Source of the DNA: Orobanche coerulescens | Taxonomy: Eukaryota > Streptophyta > Magnoliopsida > Lamiales > Orobanchaceae | Direction of reading: 5' to 3' | DNA length: 64,000 bases | Assembly: GCA_033398695.1 (NCBI GenBank) | Contig: CM065814.1 | Location: 108,378,501-108,442,500, forward strand | Part shown: positions 1-9,852 of the stretch, in pieces | Position numbering within the stretch: the stretch's first letter is position 1 | How the letters are laid out: each line of letters begins with the position of its first letter | Made by a program: the position numbers and the translations under genes | Notes under the pieces: model-generated | The model's input: the letters and a program-made list of their open reading frames with translations, nothing else | Told to the model about the DNA's origin: nothing | Databases searched by the model: none

Positions 1-28
1 CTGCAAAATTTATTTTAGAAATAAACTC

Positions 29-295
29 ATGGGAACTGCTACATTGTTAAATGGAATGTATCATCTAAACCTTAGTAACAAAGTCGTTGTGAATACTATG
101 ACTAGAAAGCGTGGTAGGGATGAAACCAATCAAGTTTTGAAATGGCATCTTATACTTGGTCGTGTTGGTCACACCAAGGTTTATAAAATGGAAAAATATG
201 GAGTTATGGGTCCATTGGGATCAGATCCCTTTCCTACTTGTAAATCTTGCCTTAAAGGCAAAATGACCAAGCCCCCCTTCACAGGGAATTTTTGA
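29..295 (+). pseudogene. copia GAG-pre-integrase (zinc-binding) segment
   Basis: This 88-codon stretch encodes the zinc-binding segment that precedes a copia integrase core. The WHLILGRVGH stretch supplies the histidines and CKSCLKGKMTKPPF supplies the C-x2-C pair and the conserved GKMTK-PF tail. A stop at 293-295 and a frame change separate it from the integrase core at 312. The true polyprotein start is off the window, so the first ATG is not a real start. Confidence 0.88.
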
Positions 296-311
296 AAGAG
301 CCGATGATAAA

Positions 312-992
312 ATGGCATTAATCCATACCGACGTATGTGGTACTTTGGAAGTAGCACGTGACGGATATCAATATTTCATTACGTTTACATACGATCATAC
401 TAGGTATGGTTATGCATATTTAATGAAACATAAGTCCGAGGCCTTTGAGAAATTTCAGGAATTTAAGGACCTAGTCGAGAAACAAACTGGAAATCATATC
501 AAAGAACTCCGGTCGGACCGAGGTGGCGAGTATATGAGTATGGAGTTTAACGAGTTCCTTAAGGAACATGGAATAGTTTCACAACTAACACCTCCATGTA
601 CTCCTCAGTTAAATGGTGTGTCAGAAAGAAGGAACCGGGCCTTGTTGAACATGGTCCATTCCATGCTGGGCTATACTAACTTACCGATTTACGTATGGGG
701 GTATGCACTCCTGACTGTCGCTTACATCTTGAATAGATGTACTTCCAAATCCGTTCCTAAAACTCCACATGATATGTGGGAGGGCAGGAAACCAAGTCTT
801 AATCACATTAGGATTTGGGGATGTCCCGCCTATGTCAAGAAGACTAAGGTGGAAAAGTTGGAAGCGAGGTCCGTGAAGGGACGTTTCATTGGATTCCCAT
901 CTGGGATGATGGGTCATCTATTCTACATGCCCAAAGATCGAAAGATCGTTGTTGCTTTGCATGCACACTTCCTGGAAGATGAGTTCATTTAG
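312..992 (+). pseudogene. copia integrase catalytic core (rve)
   Basis: The frame encodes a full integrase core with all three catalytic acidic residues visible: D in HTDVCG near the start, D in LRSDRGGEY about 65 residues later, and E in NGVSERRNRALL. The GCPAYVKK segment and the following GRFIGFPSG are also typical of copia integrase. In life the protein would insert the element cDNA into host DNA. The frame is open from 312 to a stop at 992, but it is disconnected from the segments on both sides, so it is a domain relic of a dead polyprotein. Confidence 0.93.
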
Positions 993-1032
993 GAAGGCGG
1001 AGCAGGTAGAAATATTTCTTTAGAAGAATACA

Positions 1033-1274
1033 ATGAAACTTCTCATGAGACACCTGTGCAAGAAATTAGAACCGAACCTTCTGAAACACAAGTACAACCA
1101 CCTCGTAGGTCTAGTAGGGTGTCTCATTTACCTGAGAGGTATGGACTTGTGCACTTGGAGGAGCTGGGTCTCCATGAGGTTCCAAGTGATAGTCAAGAGA
1201 CTGACCCAACGACCTATGACCTAGCAATGGTGGATGTAGACTCCATGAAATGGACTGTAGCAGTCTTCATGTAG
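1033..1274 (+). pseudogene. copia linker between integrase and RT
   Basis: Residues such as PRRSSRVSHLPERYGL match the low-complexity PRRS-R-S..PERYG linker found between integrase and reverse transcriptase in plant copia polyproteins. The frame runs to the acidic segment before the RT domain (DVDSMKW) and then stops. What should follow is the RT core, but the sequence jumps to the late RT region, so roughly half a kilobase of RT appears deleted around 1275-1310. Confidence 0.75.
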
Positions 1275-1299
1275 TTGGGACTTTCGTTTTCACGAGATA

Positions 1300-2346
1300 G
1301 TCAAAGAGTTTGACATTGTGCAAAATGAAGAGGAACCTTGTGTATACAAGAGGGTTAGTGGGAGCAAGATCACATTCTTAGTACTATATGTAGATAACAT
1401 TCTACTAATAGTAAATGATGTTGGAATGCTCAGTTCTGTGAAAGTTTAACTTTCGAGTAATTTCTCCATGAAAGACTTGGGAGAACCTACCTATATTCTT
1501 GGTATTCGGCTCTACCGGGATAGAGCGAAGAGAACAATAGGTTTTTCCCAAGCCCTCTATATAGATGAGATCTTAAAGAGGGTTCCTTCTGATGCGACAT
1601 GGAATAACACTCACCTTGAATATGTGTCCTCATAGTGAGGAACAATGAAAGGAAATGAGTAATATACCATATGCTTCGGCCGTGGGTAGCCTTATGTATA
1701 CTTTATTGTGTACGAGACCTGACATTACGCATGCTGGGAGCGTGGTAAGTAGGTTTTGGGCTAACCCAGTTAGGGAACATTAGACCGCCGTAAAAGAACG
1801 TTCTCAAGTACTTTAAAAGGACTAGAGATCTGGTTCTTAAATATGGTGGTGAAGAACTGGATGTAATGGGATTCACAATATTGGACTTCCAAGGACATAA
1901 AGACAATTCTATGTCTACTTCTAGCTACATTTACTCTTAATGGAGGAGCAGTATCTTGGCATAGTGCCAAGTATAGCGCGACTGCTGGTTCCACCTATTA
2001 GGCTGAGTATAAAGCGGCCTCGGAGGCCTCCAAAGGAAGGATTAAGAAGTTACTGGGTAAACTTCACATGACACCATGTGCTGCGCTGCCTATTTTTCAT
2101 TTTTTATACGATAACAATAGAGCGGTAGCACAGGCCTAAGAGCCGAGGTTTCACAACATTACAAAACATATTGAGAGAAAGTATCATCTCGTAAGAGAAC
2201 TTGTTCGCATAGAGATACATTGTGCTGCATAGAGTAGAGTCAGCCAACTACGTCGCTGATCCACTGACCAAGCCACATTCTCAGATTAGCTTGGAGCGTA
2301 ATCTGGAGAACATGGGTATTAGATACCATAATGTGTGGCATTGAGT
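1300..2346 (+). pseudogene. copia RT C-terminal part and RNase H, decayed
   Basis: Translation across several frames shows EEPCVYKRVSGSKITFLVLY near 1330-1390, then an active-site box reading YVDN instead of YVDD, then SMKDLGEPTYILGI near 1465-1505. Further on are SAVGSLMYTLLCTRPDITHA (1680-1735) and RNase H pieces near 1900-2010 (GGAVSWHSAKYSATAGSTY, then AEYKAASEA). The end near 2245-2300 reads SANYVADPLTKPHSQ. The Asp-to-Asn change in YVDD, the missing RT front and several stops rule out activity. Confidence 0.82.
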
Positions 2347-2348
2347 GT

Positions 2349-2359
2349 AAGTGGGAGAT
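2349..2359 (+). other. copia polypurine tract
   Basis: AAGTGGGAGAT lies immediately before the LTR start TGTTAGGAG. This is the usual plus-strand primer site of plant copia elements. It fixes the 5' edge of the 3' LTR at 2360. Confidence 0.85.
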
Positions 2360-2369
2360 TGTTAGGAGT
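2360..2369 (+). repeat. copia 3' LTR, first ten bases (interrupted)
   Basis: TGTTAGGAGT is cut by element A. The last five bases (GGAGT, 2365-2369) are repeated at 42469-42473, and the LTR continues there as GGAGTATGCCCTC. This is a 5-bp target-site duplication of A. Confidence 0.9.
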
Positions 2370-3346
2370 TGTTGTGTCGAGATTTATACACCTCAACAGG
2401 CGATCAGCACAAAAACCAGGCGACCAAACCGGAGTCAAATGAACCACGGCACACCTATAGAATGGAGATTCGAGATCAAGTCCAAGTGCCGAGCGATCGA
2501 CATCTAAGGCGATCGTCTCTTGGCACCTGGCGATCGACTCTGGTACCCGGCCAAGGACGACCGCCTCATGCCCCGTATAATGCCATCATCCGCCAAGTCA
2601 GCGAAGGCCAAAACTCGGAATAGAGACCCACATGTAGATCCGGAAAAGGCGCCGTAGGATAAGGCCCTTTGACCCCAGCCTGTCACCATCTTCTCACCTA
2701 CCGACAAACCCGCCTAAAGGTGCAAAGTGGGACCTTCCGAGACAACGACTCAGGACGCGTGCAGACTTCTCATTGGTTCGCACAGCTGGCTGCCAGCAGC
2801 AGCCGCAGATTTTAAGGCAACCAGTCCATGTGCTAAAATACGGTTGCCCCCTTATTATAATACAGAAAAGGCGATCGCCCGTCAGAGAAAGACATCCCAG
2901 CTCCTATAAATAGAAGGCATCCTGCACTTGGAAAGGGGTCGGCTTTCTCGCTGCTTTCTCGCTGCTTCACTATTGGCTTCTCACTCTTGGCTACGCTATA
3001 AACTTCGGACATCTTTCTCTCTCACTCTCAAAACCTCTTAAACCAAAAGACGGTCGATAGAAACGAGAATAAGAACTCAGATCAACTCTAGTTCTTCCCG
3101 CAATCACCAGCACTCAAGAGCTTGATAACTAGGGTCTTTTACATTCTTTGTGACTGTACTCTTACATTAATATTTGTATTCCAATGTATTCGTATTAATA
3201 ATATCTCGCGAGAGCATTGAAGCCCGGGACTAACAACCCCGACAAATCTTGTGTTATTTACTTTCCCCACGGACGTGCTCTCACATTTGTTTGTTACTCG
3301 TACATTCCAGCAATATCATCTCCGGATAATATTTTGGGTAACAACA
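2370..3346 (+). repeat. Element A 5' LTR (977 bp)
   Basis: It begins TGTTGTGTCGAG and ends GGGTAACAACA, with short terminal inverted repeats TGTTG/CAACA. It matches 24015..24773 plus 42253..42468. A TATA-like CTATAAATAG lies at 2904-2913. The LTR is rich in GCGATCGCC-type palindromes. Confidence 0.92.
2904..2913 (+). promoter_or_regulatory. TATA box of element A LTR
   Basis: CTATAAATAG is placed mid-LTR, about 440 bases before the LTR end. The equivalent CTATAAATAG is at 27286-27295 in element B, so the position is conserved between the two families. Confidence 0.6.
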
Positions 3347-3348
3347 AT

Positions 3349-3365
3349 TGGCGCTAGAAGGAGGG
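3349..3365 (+). other. Element A primer-binding site
   Basis: TGGCGCTAGAAGGAGGG starts two bases after the LTR, beginning with the TGG expected opposite a tRNA CCA end. The same site follows the B LTR at 27872-27888. I cannot assign the tRNA with confidence. Confidence 0.75.
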
Positions 3366-3474
3366 CATCTTAACCTTCATTTTTATTCCGACCGTCCCGG
3401 AGAACACTCACTGTTCTCCGGGGCATATACTTGAAGAAACACTCACTGTTCTTCAAAGAGAAACCTTCAGAATC

Positions 3475-5037
3475 ATGGTGTCTGCCACCACAGCGAAGAG
3501 AGCTACTCGCAGAACCGCCGAACGTCTTGTTCCGGCTCAATCCGAGCCCCAACCTATGGCGGAGGGTAGCCACAGAGGCACGAGACTCTCGATCCCACCC
3601 CCGAGGGACGGCCCTAGCCTCTCGCTCGATCAGTTCCAAACAGCGGAACAGATCGAGGAGGCAATGGCCATTCTGCGGGAGCGACGGAGAGCATGCGGTG
3701 CGACCGCTATTACTCCATCAGCCATCCGCCGCGCGGGAAAACGGAAGCTCAAGGGGTTACTTGTCGAGCGATCGTCAGGAAGCCCCGATTCACGAGCAGA
3801 AGCACTCGCGAGGCGGGACAGTTCTGTTTTCAGCCGCCTAGGAAGCGACCCATCATGGCGACCGGGGCATTCTGGTCCCAGCCATGAGACGACGGAGCCC
3901 AAATCCGTCACCAGGAGTTCGGCGTACCCAACTCCCAAAAGGCAGGTCGGCCACTTAGCTCCCCCTCGTCGAAGAACCAGTATCGGCAGTGACGATCTCA
4001 TCGCCTACCACAGAGCCAGGAGATCAGTACACGATCGCCTCAGCTCCCGCTTCGAGAGCCAAACCACGAGCGACCAAGCTACGGCGATGGCCGCAATGCA
4101 ACGCCAGCTCGACGCCATGAAGGCGCTCCTAGAAACTGGGGCAGGCGCCAAGAGAGAGATCGCTGGGCCGAGCGAGCTGCTCGCGGTCCAGATCGAACTC
4201 GCCCCCGTGCAGCCAAGAATCCCTCCTCCTCAAACACCTTTATACGAGGGGAGATCGGACCCCGAGACTCACCTAAGCAAGTTCCGGATCTACATGACCG
4301 GATGCGGGGCATCAGACGCGACCAGGTGCCGAATGTTCCCGTTAACACGGGGCGATCTGGCCCATAGGTGGTACACCTCACTGCCACCGCGATCTATCAG
4401 TTCCTTTGAACAACTGGTGGGCGACTTCACATCATACTTCGCAGTCAAGGTCGCTCGACCAGAAGGACCCCACCGCATGATGAAAATCAGGCAGGAGGAA
4501 GAGGAGTCCGACGAAGACTACATCGACCGGGTGGATGAGATAATCCTCAACGGCGAGCCCGTAAGCGACGAGATTGCCCTCTACTCAGTCCTAGGGGGAT
4601 TCAATGGTCTTTCGCCCATGTTCAGGCACCTTACGAAGGACATCTGCCTGACCTACGCAATCTTCCGCGCTAAGGCCGCAGACTTTTTGGCCAGGCGGAG
4701 GTTGCTCGCCCTTCGCCAAGACGAGGGGGCAGAAACGGCGATCGCCAAGTCCAACAAGGCGGTCGCCAAGCCACCCGGAGATTTCAGGACCTTCGAGGAC
4801 GTGGAAGCCCATCTCTACCACAACCTCAATCTATCGCCGGCTCATATTTTCTACGCCATCCGGGGGCACGAGCGGCTAAGCAAGCCAAAGGCGGTAAGGG
4901 ATCACGGTCATCTGGACCACAACAAATTTTATGCTTACCACAAGAGTCCCGGCCACAACACCGATCAATGCCGCGACCACCTCAGGCAACTCTGGATATT
5001 GTTCGAGGAGGGCAAGCTGGACAGTCTGTTAACTTAG
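3475..5037 (+). CDS. Element A gag polyprotein (520 aa)
   Basis: The ORF is uninterrupted from ATG 3475 to TAG 5037. The first ~200 residues are basic and Ser/Arg-rich. Residues ~245-360 form a Retrotrans_gag-type capsid domain (HLSKFRIYMTGCGAS, then LAHRWYTSLPPRSI, then DYIDRVDEIILNGEPVSDEI). The C-terminus carries a zinc-knuckle-like AYHKSPGHNTDQC. The first Cys of the C-x2-H-x4-H-x4-C pattern is Tyr here, while B keeps the Cys. It would form the particle that packages element RNA. No protease or pol follows, so A depends on another Tat element. The leader from 3366 to 3474 contains two ACACTCACTGTTCT repeats. Confidence 0.88.
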   Translation: MVSATTAKRATRRTAERLVPAQSEPQPMAEGSHRGTRLSIPPPRDGPSLSLDQFQTAEQIEEAMAILRERRRACGATAITPSAIRRAGKRKLKGLLVERSSGSPDSRAEALARRDSSVFSRLGSDPSWRPGHSGPSHETTEPKSVTRSSAYPTPKRQVGHLAPPRRRTSIGSDDLIAYHRARRSVHDRLSSRFESQTTSDQATAMAAMQRQLDAMKALLETGAGAKREIAGPSELLAVQIELAPVQPRIPPPQTPLYEGRSDPETHLSKFRIYMTGCGASDATRCRMFPLTRGDLAHRWYTSLPPRSISSFEQLVGDFTSYFAVKVARPEGPHRMMKIRQEEEESDEDYIDRVDEIILNGEPVSDEIALYSVLGGFNGLSPMFRHLTKDICLTYAIFRAKAADFLARRRLLALRQDEGAETAIAKSNKAVAKPPGDFRTFEDVEAHLYHNLNLSPAHIFYAIRGHERLSKPKAVRDHGHLDHNKFYAYHKSPGHNTDQCRDHLRQLWILFEEGKLDSLLT

Positions 5038-5316
5038 CCGGAGCCCCGGGCGGAAAGAATCAATTGCCGCGATCGGCATCAGAATGACGATCACCAGTCT
5101 TCCAACCCGATCGCCAGAATCAAGCAACATCTCCAAAAATACAGGACTCGCTCGCCACCTAAAGTTCATCATCTAACATGATGGACCTAGGCACGAGATC
5201 GCCTCCCTCAGCACAACGTATACCGTCAAGGATCGCCATCTAACATGACGATCCGAGGTAGAAGAGTGCAGCCATGGTCCTGGAAGTCGATGGAACCGAC
5301 AGCTTCGTCCATGCAA
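5038..5316 (+). other. Element A internal, non-coding, truncated at 5316
   Basis: This stretch aligns with B at about 29714-29878 (shared: ccgtc...catctaacatgac, agtgcagccatggtcctgg, gatggaaccgac). It stops abruptly at CATGCAA, where Athila LTR sequence begins. I see no ORF. The matching part of B continues for about 3.9 kb, which is missing here. Confidence 0.75.
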
Positions 5317-5785
5317 GTCGAGTTGTACTCTTCCGGAAAATAGATTTTTAACTGTAAAGAGACCCGGCGGTGTTATATGGCACGGCCGAGTTGTTTTCTT
5401 CCGGTTTTTGGTCTTTTTCGGCTTGATCCCTCGTTCTTGTATCAATACACCTCGGATTTTAGCATATGATATACCGTTTCGAAGCTAATTTCACGAGGAA
5501 TTTATATCAAAGGAGAAGATATCTCAATTCGGAGTGGAGATTCTGGAATTTAGAAGATTCGACCGATACTGCTTCAATCTTTTGTCGTTTTAGTCCCTGT
5601 TTTAGCTTTTGATCGTCATAAACTCCAATATTAGCTATGAAAACGCATATTTCACCACAAACTTCGCTTGGTTACCTATAAATTAAAAACAACATACCAC
5701 GCATAAAAGAGAACAAAAATACTAAAAAGCAAACAAAAACACGACTAGAGAGAACAGAATGAGTCGATCAAGAATCGACTCATCA
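5317..5785 (-). repeat. Athila 3' LTR remnant (469 bp)
   Basis: It matches 16885-16952 joined to 23518-23931 and ends CGACTCATCA at 5785. The part equivalent to 15617-16884 is absent. The junction with element A at 5316/5317 has no TSD, which indicates a deletion across the left boundary and not a clean insertion end. Confidence 0.88.
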
Positions 5786-5802
5786 AACCCCCCCAAACTT
5801 GA
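5786..5802 (-). other. Athila polypurine tract
   Basis: On the minus strand this reads TCAAGTTTGGGGGGGTT directly before the LTR start TGATGAGTCG. It sets the orientation of the element and the LTR boundary at 5785. Confidence 0.85.
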
Positions 5803-7359
5803 ACTTTGATCGTCCCGAGCATTGAATTTTAAAGTATTCACTCACAAAAGGGGACCTCAACTGTCAAAATACCTCAAAGGACCTCTTCGAAAATTTCATC
5901 AATACTCACAAGTAAAATAAGTCGAGTTCTACAAAGTTTTCAAACCTCCGGGGTGTTTCCTTAACATCATAGTCAATGCTTGGCAATATAAACCTCACCG
6001 GTCAAGTGTATTCACACACTCTCAAAGTGAAAGGGATAAGTATACTCTCGGAACTCATTCAATGAAATAAGGAACCCCATAAGCTTGCCAATCGTCTTCA
6101 TCTCTACCACTGTTTTGTGCATGCAATATTTTCGTGAATCAAAAAGGGCTTTACTCGGCTTGTAATGTAGGCTTGGGTCGAGGTGGGATAAATATGGCTA
6201 AAGTGACTTTACTTGAGCAATTTTTAGAACTATATCACCATTTTCGCTATAGAAGCTCAAGATTTTTGAAGTTTCCTTCTTTCATCCCCTTAATTATGAA
6301 TCACTTGCAACAAGCACTATCGAAAGTGAAAAGTGCAGCATCAAACCCTCCTTATTGCTCCGATTTTTTTTTTTGGCTTGGGTTGTTTTAGGATCCATTT
6401 TACGCGAATGTAAACGATGGGTCGCATGAATACACCCGGTTACTAGGATCAAAACATACACAACTGCTTCCAAGCATACTCATATCTAAGGTAACCGTTT
6501 TACGCGAATATAAACATGGGTCACATGAATACACCCGGTTACTAAGTTCCCAAAAATAGCGGAGTAATTATTTTCACCAATTCAATCACTCCCAACAATA
6601 TGTATATCACCCAATGTCACCACAATCTTAGTATCTTCTTCAAAAATATTTTCTAATCGCTCAAGTATGGATCGAAGGATTATAGTAATGGAAAGCTCGA
6701 TATGTGGTTTAAAAATGAAATAGATAATGACCTCAATTGGGTTTATTTAAGGAATGATCAAATGTTGGGTTAGCCAAAGTCGAAGGGTTAGGATCAAAGG
6801 CGCCAAAAATCATTTTCACTCAATTTGCACACACACACACACTAGTGGTTTTGAACAAGATACCAAGGCAAGTTCTAGAGTCTTAAATCAAGAATGAAAC
6901 ACTCGACAATGAAACTTGCATTTTAGAAAATGCACGAAGGCTCAATAGCTCACAAGTAGGTTTGTTCATACCTCCAAGATATTAAAACTACTTATTCAAT
7001 TTCACACCCGTTTCGATTATCAACAATTTTCCTCAACAAATTTTCCTCGATTTGTATATCAAAACAACGAAATAAATCCCGAGGCATTCCAAAAAAAATT
7101 CATATTTCAAAGTTTTTATCAAGTTCGCAAAATGCTCAAAACACACCAAATAAAAACACACCACAAATAAGTACAAAATGCTCAAAAGAACCAAAAATAA
7201 ACAAACAAGCATAATAGTATCCGAAAACAAATAAAAACAAGAGTAATGAAGTATTTCTTGACCAATCCCCCCCAAACTTGAATTAAAGAATATACGAACG
7301 AAGGGGGTATAGTAGTTAAACAAAAGAATTTCATTGGTCAAGAAATACTTACGATCGGT
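5803..7359 (-). other. Athila 3' non-coding region downstream of env-like ORF
   Basis: About 1.55 kb is AT-rich with no convincing ORF on either strand. It contains a near-repeat (ttacgcgaatgtaaac and ttacgcgaatataaac with shared gcatgaatacacccgg, 6399-6450 and 6495-6545), a short CA run near 6830, and a second polypurine-like tract at 7267-7282. Confidence 0.6.
7267..7282 (-). other. Internal polypurine-like tract, 3' side of env-like ORF
   Basis: On the minus strand this reads TTCAAGTTTGGGGGGG, almost the same as the terminal tract at 5786-5802. It lies about 80 bases after the env-like ORF stop. A related copy sits just 5' of that ORF at 8772-8784. Confidence 0.5.
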
Positions 7360-8720
7360 TTACTGGTGGGGCGGAGGGAAGTGGCCTTGCTGGACATGCC
7401 ACTCGTGCATTTGTCTCACAAGATACAATATCTCGCGTCGCTCCCGTCTAGCCTCCTCTCGGAAGGCTACGAACTCCTCCCTTAATGATGGGCGCGAGGG
7501 GACACGTCTAATTTCGGCCCGCCTTGACGTCTCGGGCCGATCTCTCGTGCTTTCTTCTTCTTCTTCGCTCTCTTCTTCTTCCTCGTCATCCGGGCCTCTT
7601 TCATAAGCCTCCTCCTCTTCCATCCTCTCTGCTCTATCTTCATCCATAATGCGCCTAGGTCGAACATTTCGGTCGAGAGGGCTGTGACCTGGGGAGCCAA
7701 TCCAGCTGATATCCTTGCTCGTCGATGTGCCTCCATAGCCATTTGCAGATTTCCCATGTCCCGAATATTATTTATGGTTGTCAAAGGCGGATTCGGGAGA
7801 AGGAAGTGGTCGTTGTCGGTCTGGAGGAAGACTGTGCGCTCTTCATAGTCCAGGATGTTCATCACCTTCATCACGGAGATCGAGAGTAGCTTATTTCCAG
7901 GAAGGGGAGTCCTCTGAGCTAAGGAAATCCCGAAGTGAAGTGCGATAGGGGTAATCAAACCCCCTATCCATATCTTCCCCTTTGGCTTTGTCGCGACATC
8001 CTCAAAATATTCCGCTACCATAGCCCCGGTTGCTGGAATTGAGTCATCGAGCATGTGAGTCAGGATGTATAACTCCCGCAGTGAAATGGGCCCGGTTTCC
8101 TTTCGGCCATATATAGTATTCGCAATCACCTTGTGTAGATATCTGAGTATTGGATTGAGAATGTTTGATCCTTTAGCCGACCTTGCAATATAATATCGCG
8201 CCTCGCTCCCCGGGTATTCCACCATGGCTCTCCAATAGGTTTCGCAAGTGAACCGGTTTATCGGGTAATGGCCGTTGTGTCTTGCATGATAAATTTCTTC
8301 CAGCTGGACGATGGTTAGTCTCTCTTCATTGTTGTTCAGCCGGAATATCATTTCGGTTGGTTCTCTAGTCACCGGATATCTTCTGACAGTAAGAGTGCTG
8401 AGAAACTCCATCATCAGACACCTATAAGTCGGCCATTGTTGTGTCATCATCCACGCCCAGTTCACTCTCTCAAGGAATTTCATCACGTCTTCTCTTATCC
8501 CCATTGCGTTCATGCATTCGTCATCGGGCCACCTCGTAGGGAGCATCTTTTTCTGACCCAACATTTCCCACCTTTCATATTGTGTTTCAGGGAGATTGAT
8601 TCCATAAGAATCCGGAATTTCCACAGCCCTTTGAATAGCCATTCTTGCCGGTTGCACTTGTTCCCCGCCGTTCCTACCCCTTCCGCGCTGTGAATTTCCT
8701 CGTCCTCTTCCTCATGCCAT
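7360..8720 (-). pseudogene. Athila env-like / ATHILA ORF-1 family protein, broken
   Basis: The main open frame runs from 8657 down to 7482, followed by a Glu-rich, coiled-coil-like tail in another frame to 7360. Motifs such as MLPTRWPDDECMNAMGIREDV, EFLSTLTVRRYP and EMIFRLNNNEERLT resemble the plant ATHILA ORF-1 family (PF03078), which occupies the env position. A plausible start is ATG at 8720, but its third codon is TGA (probably a former CGA). A one-base shift near 7650 separates the body from the acidic tail (DEDRAERMEEEEAYERGP). I see no strong signal peptide or membrane segment in the readable part. A possible 3' splice site (TTTTTGCAG) ends at 8724, just before the ATG. Confidence 0.8.
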
Positions 8721-8723
8721 TTT

Positions 8724-8739
8724 CTGCAAAAATTTCAAT
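8724..8739 (-). promoter_or_regulatory. Candidate 3' splice acceptor before env-like ORF
   Basis: On the minus strand, TTGAAATTTTTGCAG is followed by AAAATGGCA, which is an acceptable plant acceptor three bases from the candidate start codon. Spliced env messages are known for env-class LTR elements; use here is an inference. Confidence 0.4.
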
Positions 8740-8771
8740 CTATCATTATCTAAGGACTTGATAACGTATTC

Positions 8772-8784
8772 CTCCCCCAAACTT
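8772..8784 (-). other. Internal polypurine-like tract, 5' side of env-like ORF
   Basis: On the minus strand this reads AAGTTTGGGGGAG. It lies about 50 bases upstream of the env-like start, so the env-like ORF is bracketed by two copies of the AAGTTTGGGGG motif. Confidence 0.4.
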
Positions 8785-9316
8785 ATATCAAACAATGAAA
8801 TTCCCCCAATATAAACATTATTGATCAAAACAACTCCCAAGCAAAATCTATCGTTTGAATTCATCATCTTCATTATGGAAAACATCCCTTAATTACAAGA
8901 ATTTCCAATCGAGAACTTTAATCATCAAGCATGAAGAATTATCGAAAATCCCCAAATTTCATCACCTTCAATTTATTTAAGAACCCTATATACTTAAAGA
9001 CTAGCGATTCAAATCATCATAGCATGTTCATAACCAAGAATAATTATCAAAAACATGAGAAACATACCTTGATTTCGGAGATATTGAAGAGAGAGAAAAA
9101 ATTAAAAACCGGTCCCAATTTGTCCGATTTGCCCCCTTGAAGAGTGAAATTGGTTAAAGAATGATGATTATGTAGTAGATTCTTGTATCTCCTTTTGATT
9201 TTGCACAAAATTTCTTTGAAAACCAAGAGAAAAACCGATAGTATATATGCTAGGGTTCGGAGGGAAGAAAAATAAAAATCTGGAGAAGATGAAAATGGCG
9301 ATTCGGCCATGCTTCT
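8785..9316 (-). other. Putative leader of env-like transcript (non-coding)
   Basis: This is AT-rich sequence between the internal TATA-like box and the env-like ORF. Open frames here are short and do not resemble known proteins. If transcription starts about 30 bases past the TATA box, this is a leader of roughly 550 nt. Confidence 0.4.
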
Positions 9317-9325
9317 CTTTATATA
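9317..9325 (-). promoter_or_regulatory. Internal TATA-like box upstream of env-like ORF
   Basis: On the minus strand this reads TATATAAAG, directly downstream of the palindrome array at 9341-9660. The LTR of the same element has the same order (array 16733-16950, then TATA at 16654-16663). It is therefore a candidate second promoter inside the element. Confidence 0.5.
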
Positions 9326-9340
9326 GGTCCGACCGACACG

Positions 9341-9660
9341 GCCGTGTTGCATCTGACACGGTTGTGTCGTACTATTCAGAATAAGCAAATCCCACTGCCT
9401 CGTCGACTCGGCCGTGTCCTATGACACGGTCGTGTCATACTATCCCAGAAAATCAAAATTCACTGTATTGACACCCGGCCGTGTCCTGTGACACGGTCGT
9501 GTCGTGCTGTCCCAGAAAAACAAATTCTCACTGTCCCAAGACTCGGCCGTGTCCTGAGACTCGGCCGTGTCCTGAGACTCGACAGTGTCCTACTAGCCCA
9601 GAATACCAAATTGCTCATGTTTTGAGACTCGGACGTATTAGAGGTAACTCGGCCGTGTCC
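9341..9660 (-). repeat. Array of ACACGGCCGTGT-type palindromes inside Athila
   Basis: About ten partly degenerate copies of GACACGG(C/T)CGTGTC or ACTCGGCCGTGTC occur, spaced 15-60 bases apart and separated by recurring CCCAGAA-A-A segments. The same motif array is in the Athila LTR, but here it lies between pol and the env-like ORF. Confidence 0.8.
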
Positions 9661-9852
9661 AACCTGCCCATATTATTAGTTTTTGAAAACGCACTCCTTT
9701 CCTGCATTTTTAACACCCACAGTTGAACCGGACAGTTTTGAATCGAGTAAAAACAAATAAGGAAAATAAATTCGAAAAACAAAAGACGAAAAATCTAACT
9801 AAACCATTGGCTTGCCTCCCAAGTAGCGCTTTTTTATAGTCATTAGCTCGAC

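Larger units (their letters stand above)
1..2359 (+). mobile_element. Ty1/copia LTR retrotransposon, 3' part of internal region (degenerate)
   Basis: The order GAG-pre-integrase, integrase, RT remnant, RNase H remnant, polypurine tract, LTR is the copia order with integrase before RT. The element enters from the left edge, so its 5' LTR and gag lie outside the window. Frames break many times and most of the RT core is missing, so it cannot encode a working polyprotein. It is the outermost host of the nested stack, because everything from 2370 to 51012 lies inside its 3' LTR. Confidence 0.92.

Noticed and set aside
1..992. Active copia element
   Set aside because: Integrase residues are intact, but the RT core is deleted, YVDD reads YVDN and stops are frequent.
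3630..4001. Minus-strand ORFs within A and B gag
   Set aside because: They are shadows of gag in GC-rich sequence; no conservation beyond that forced by gag.
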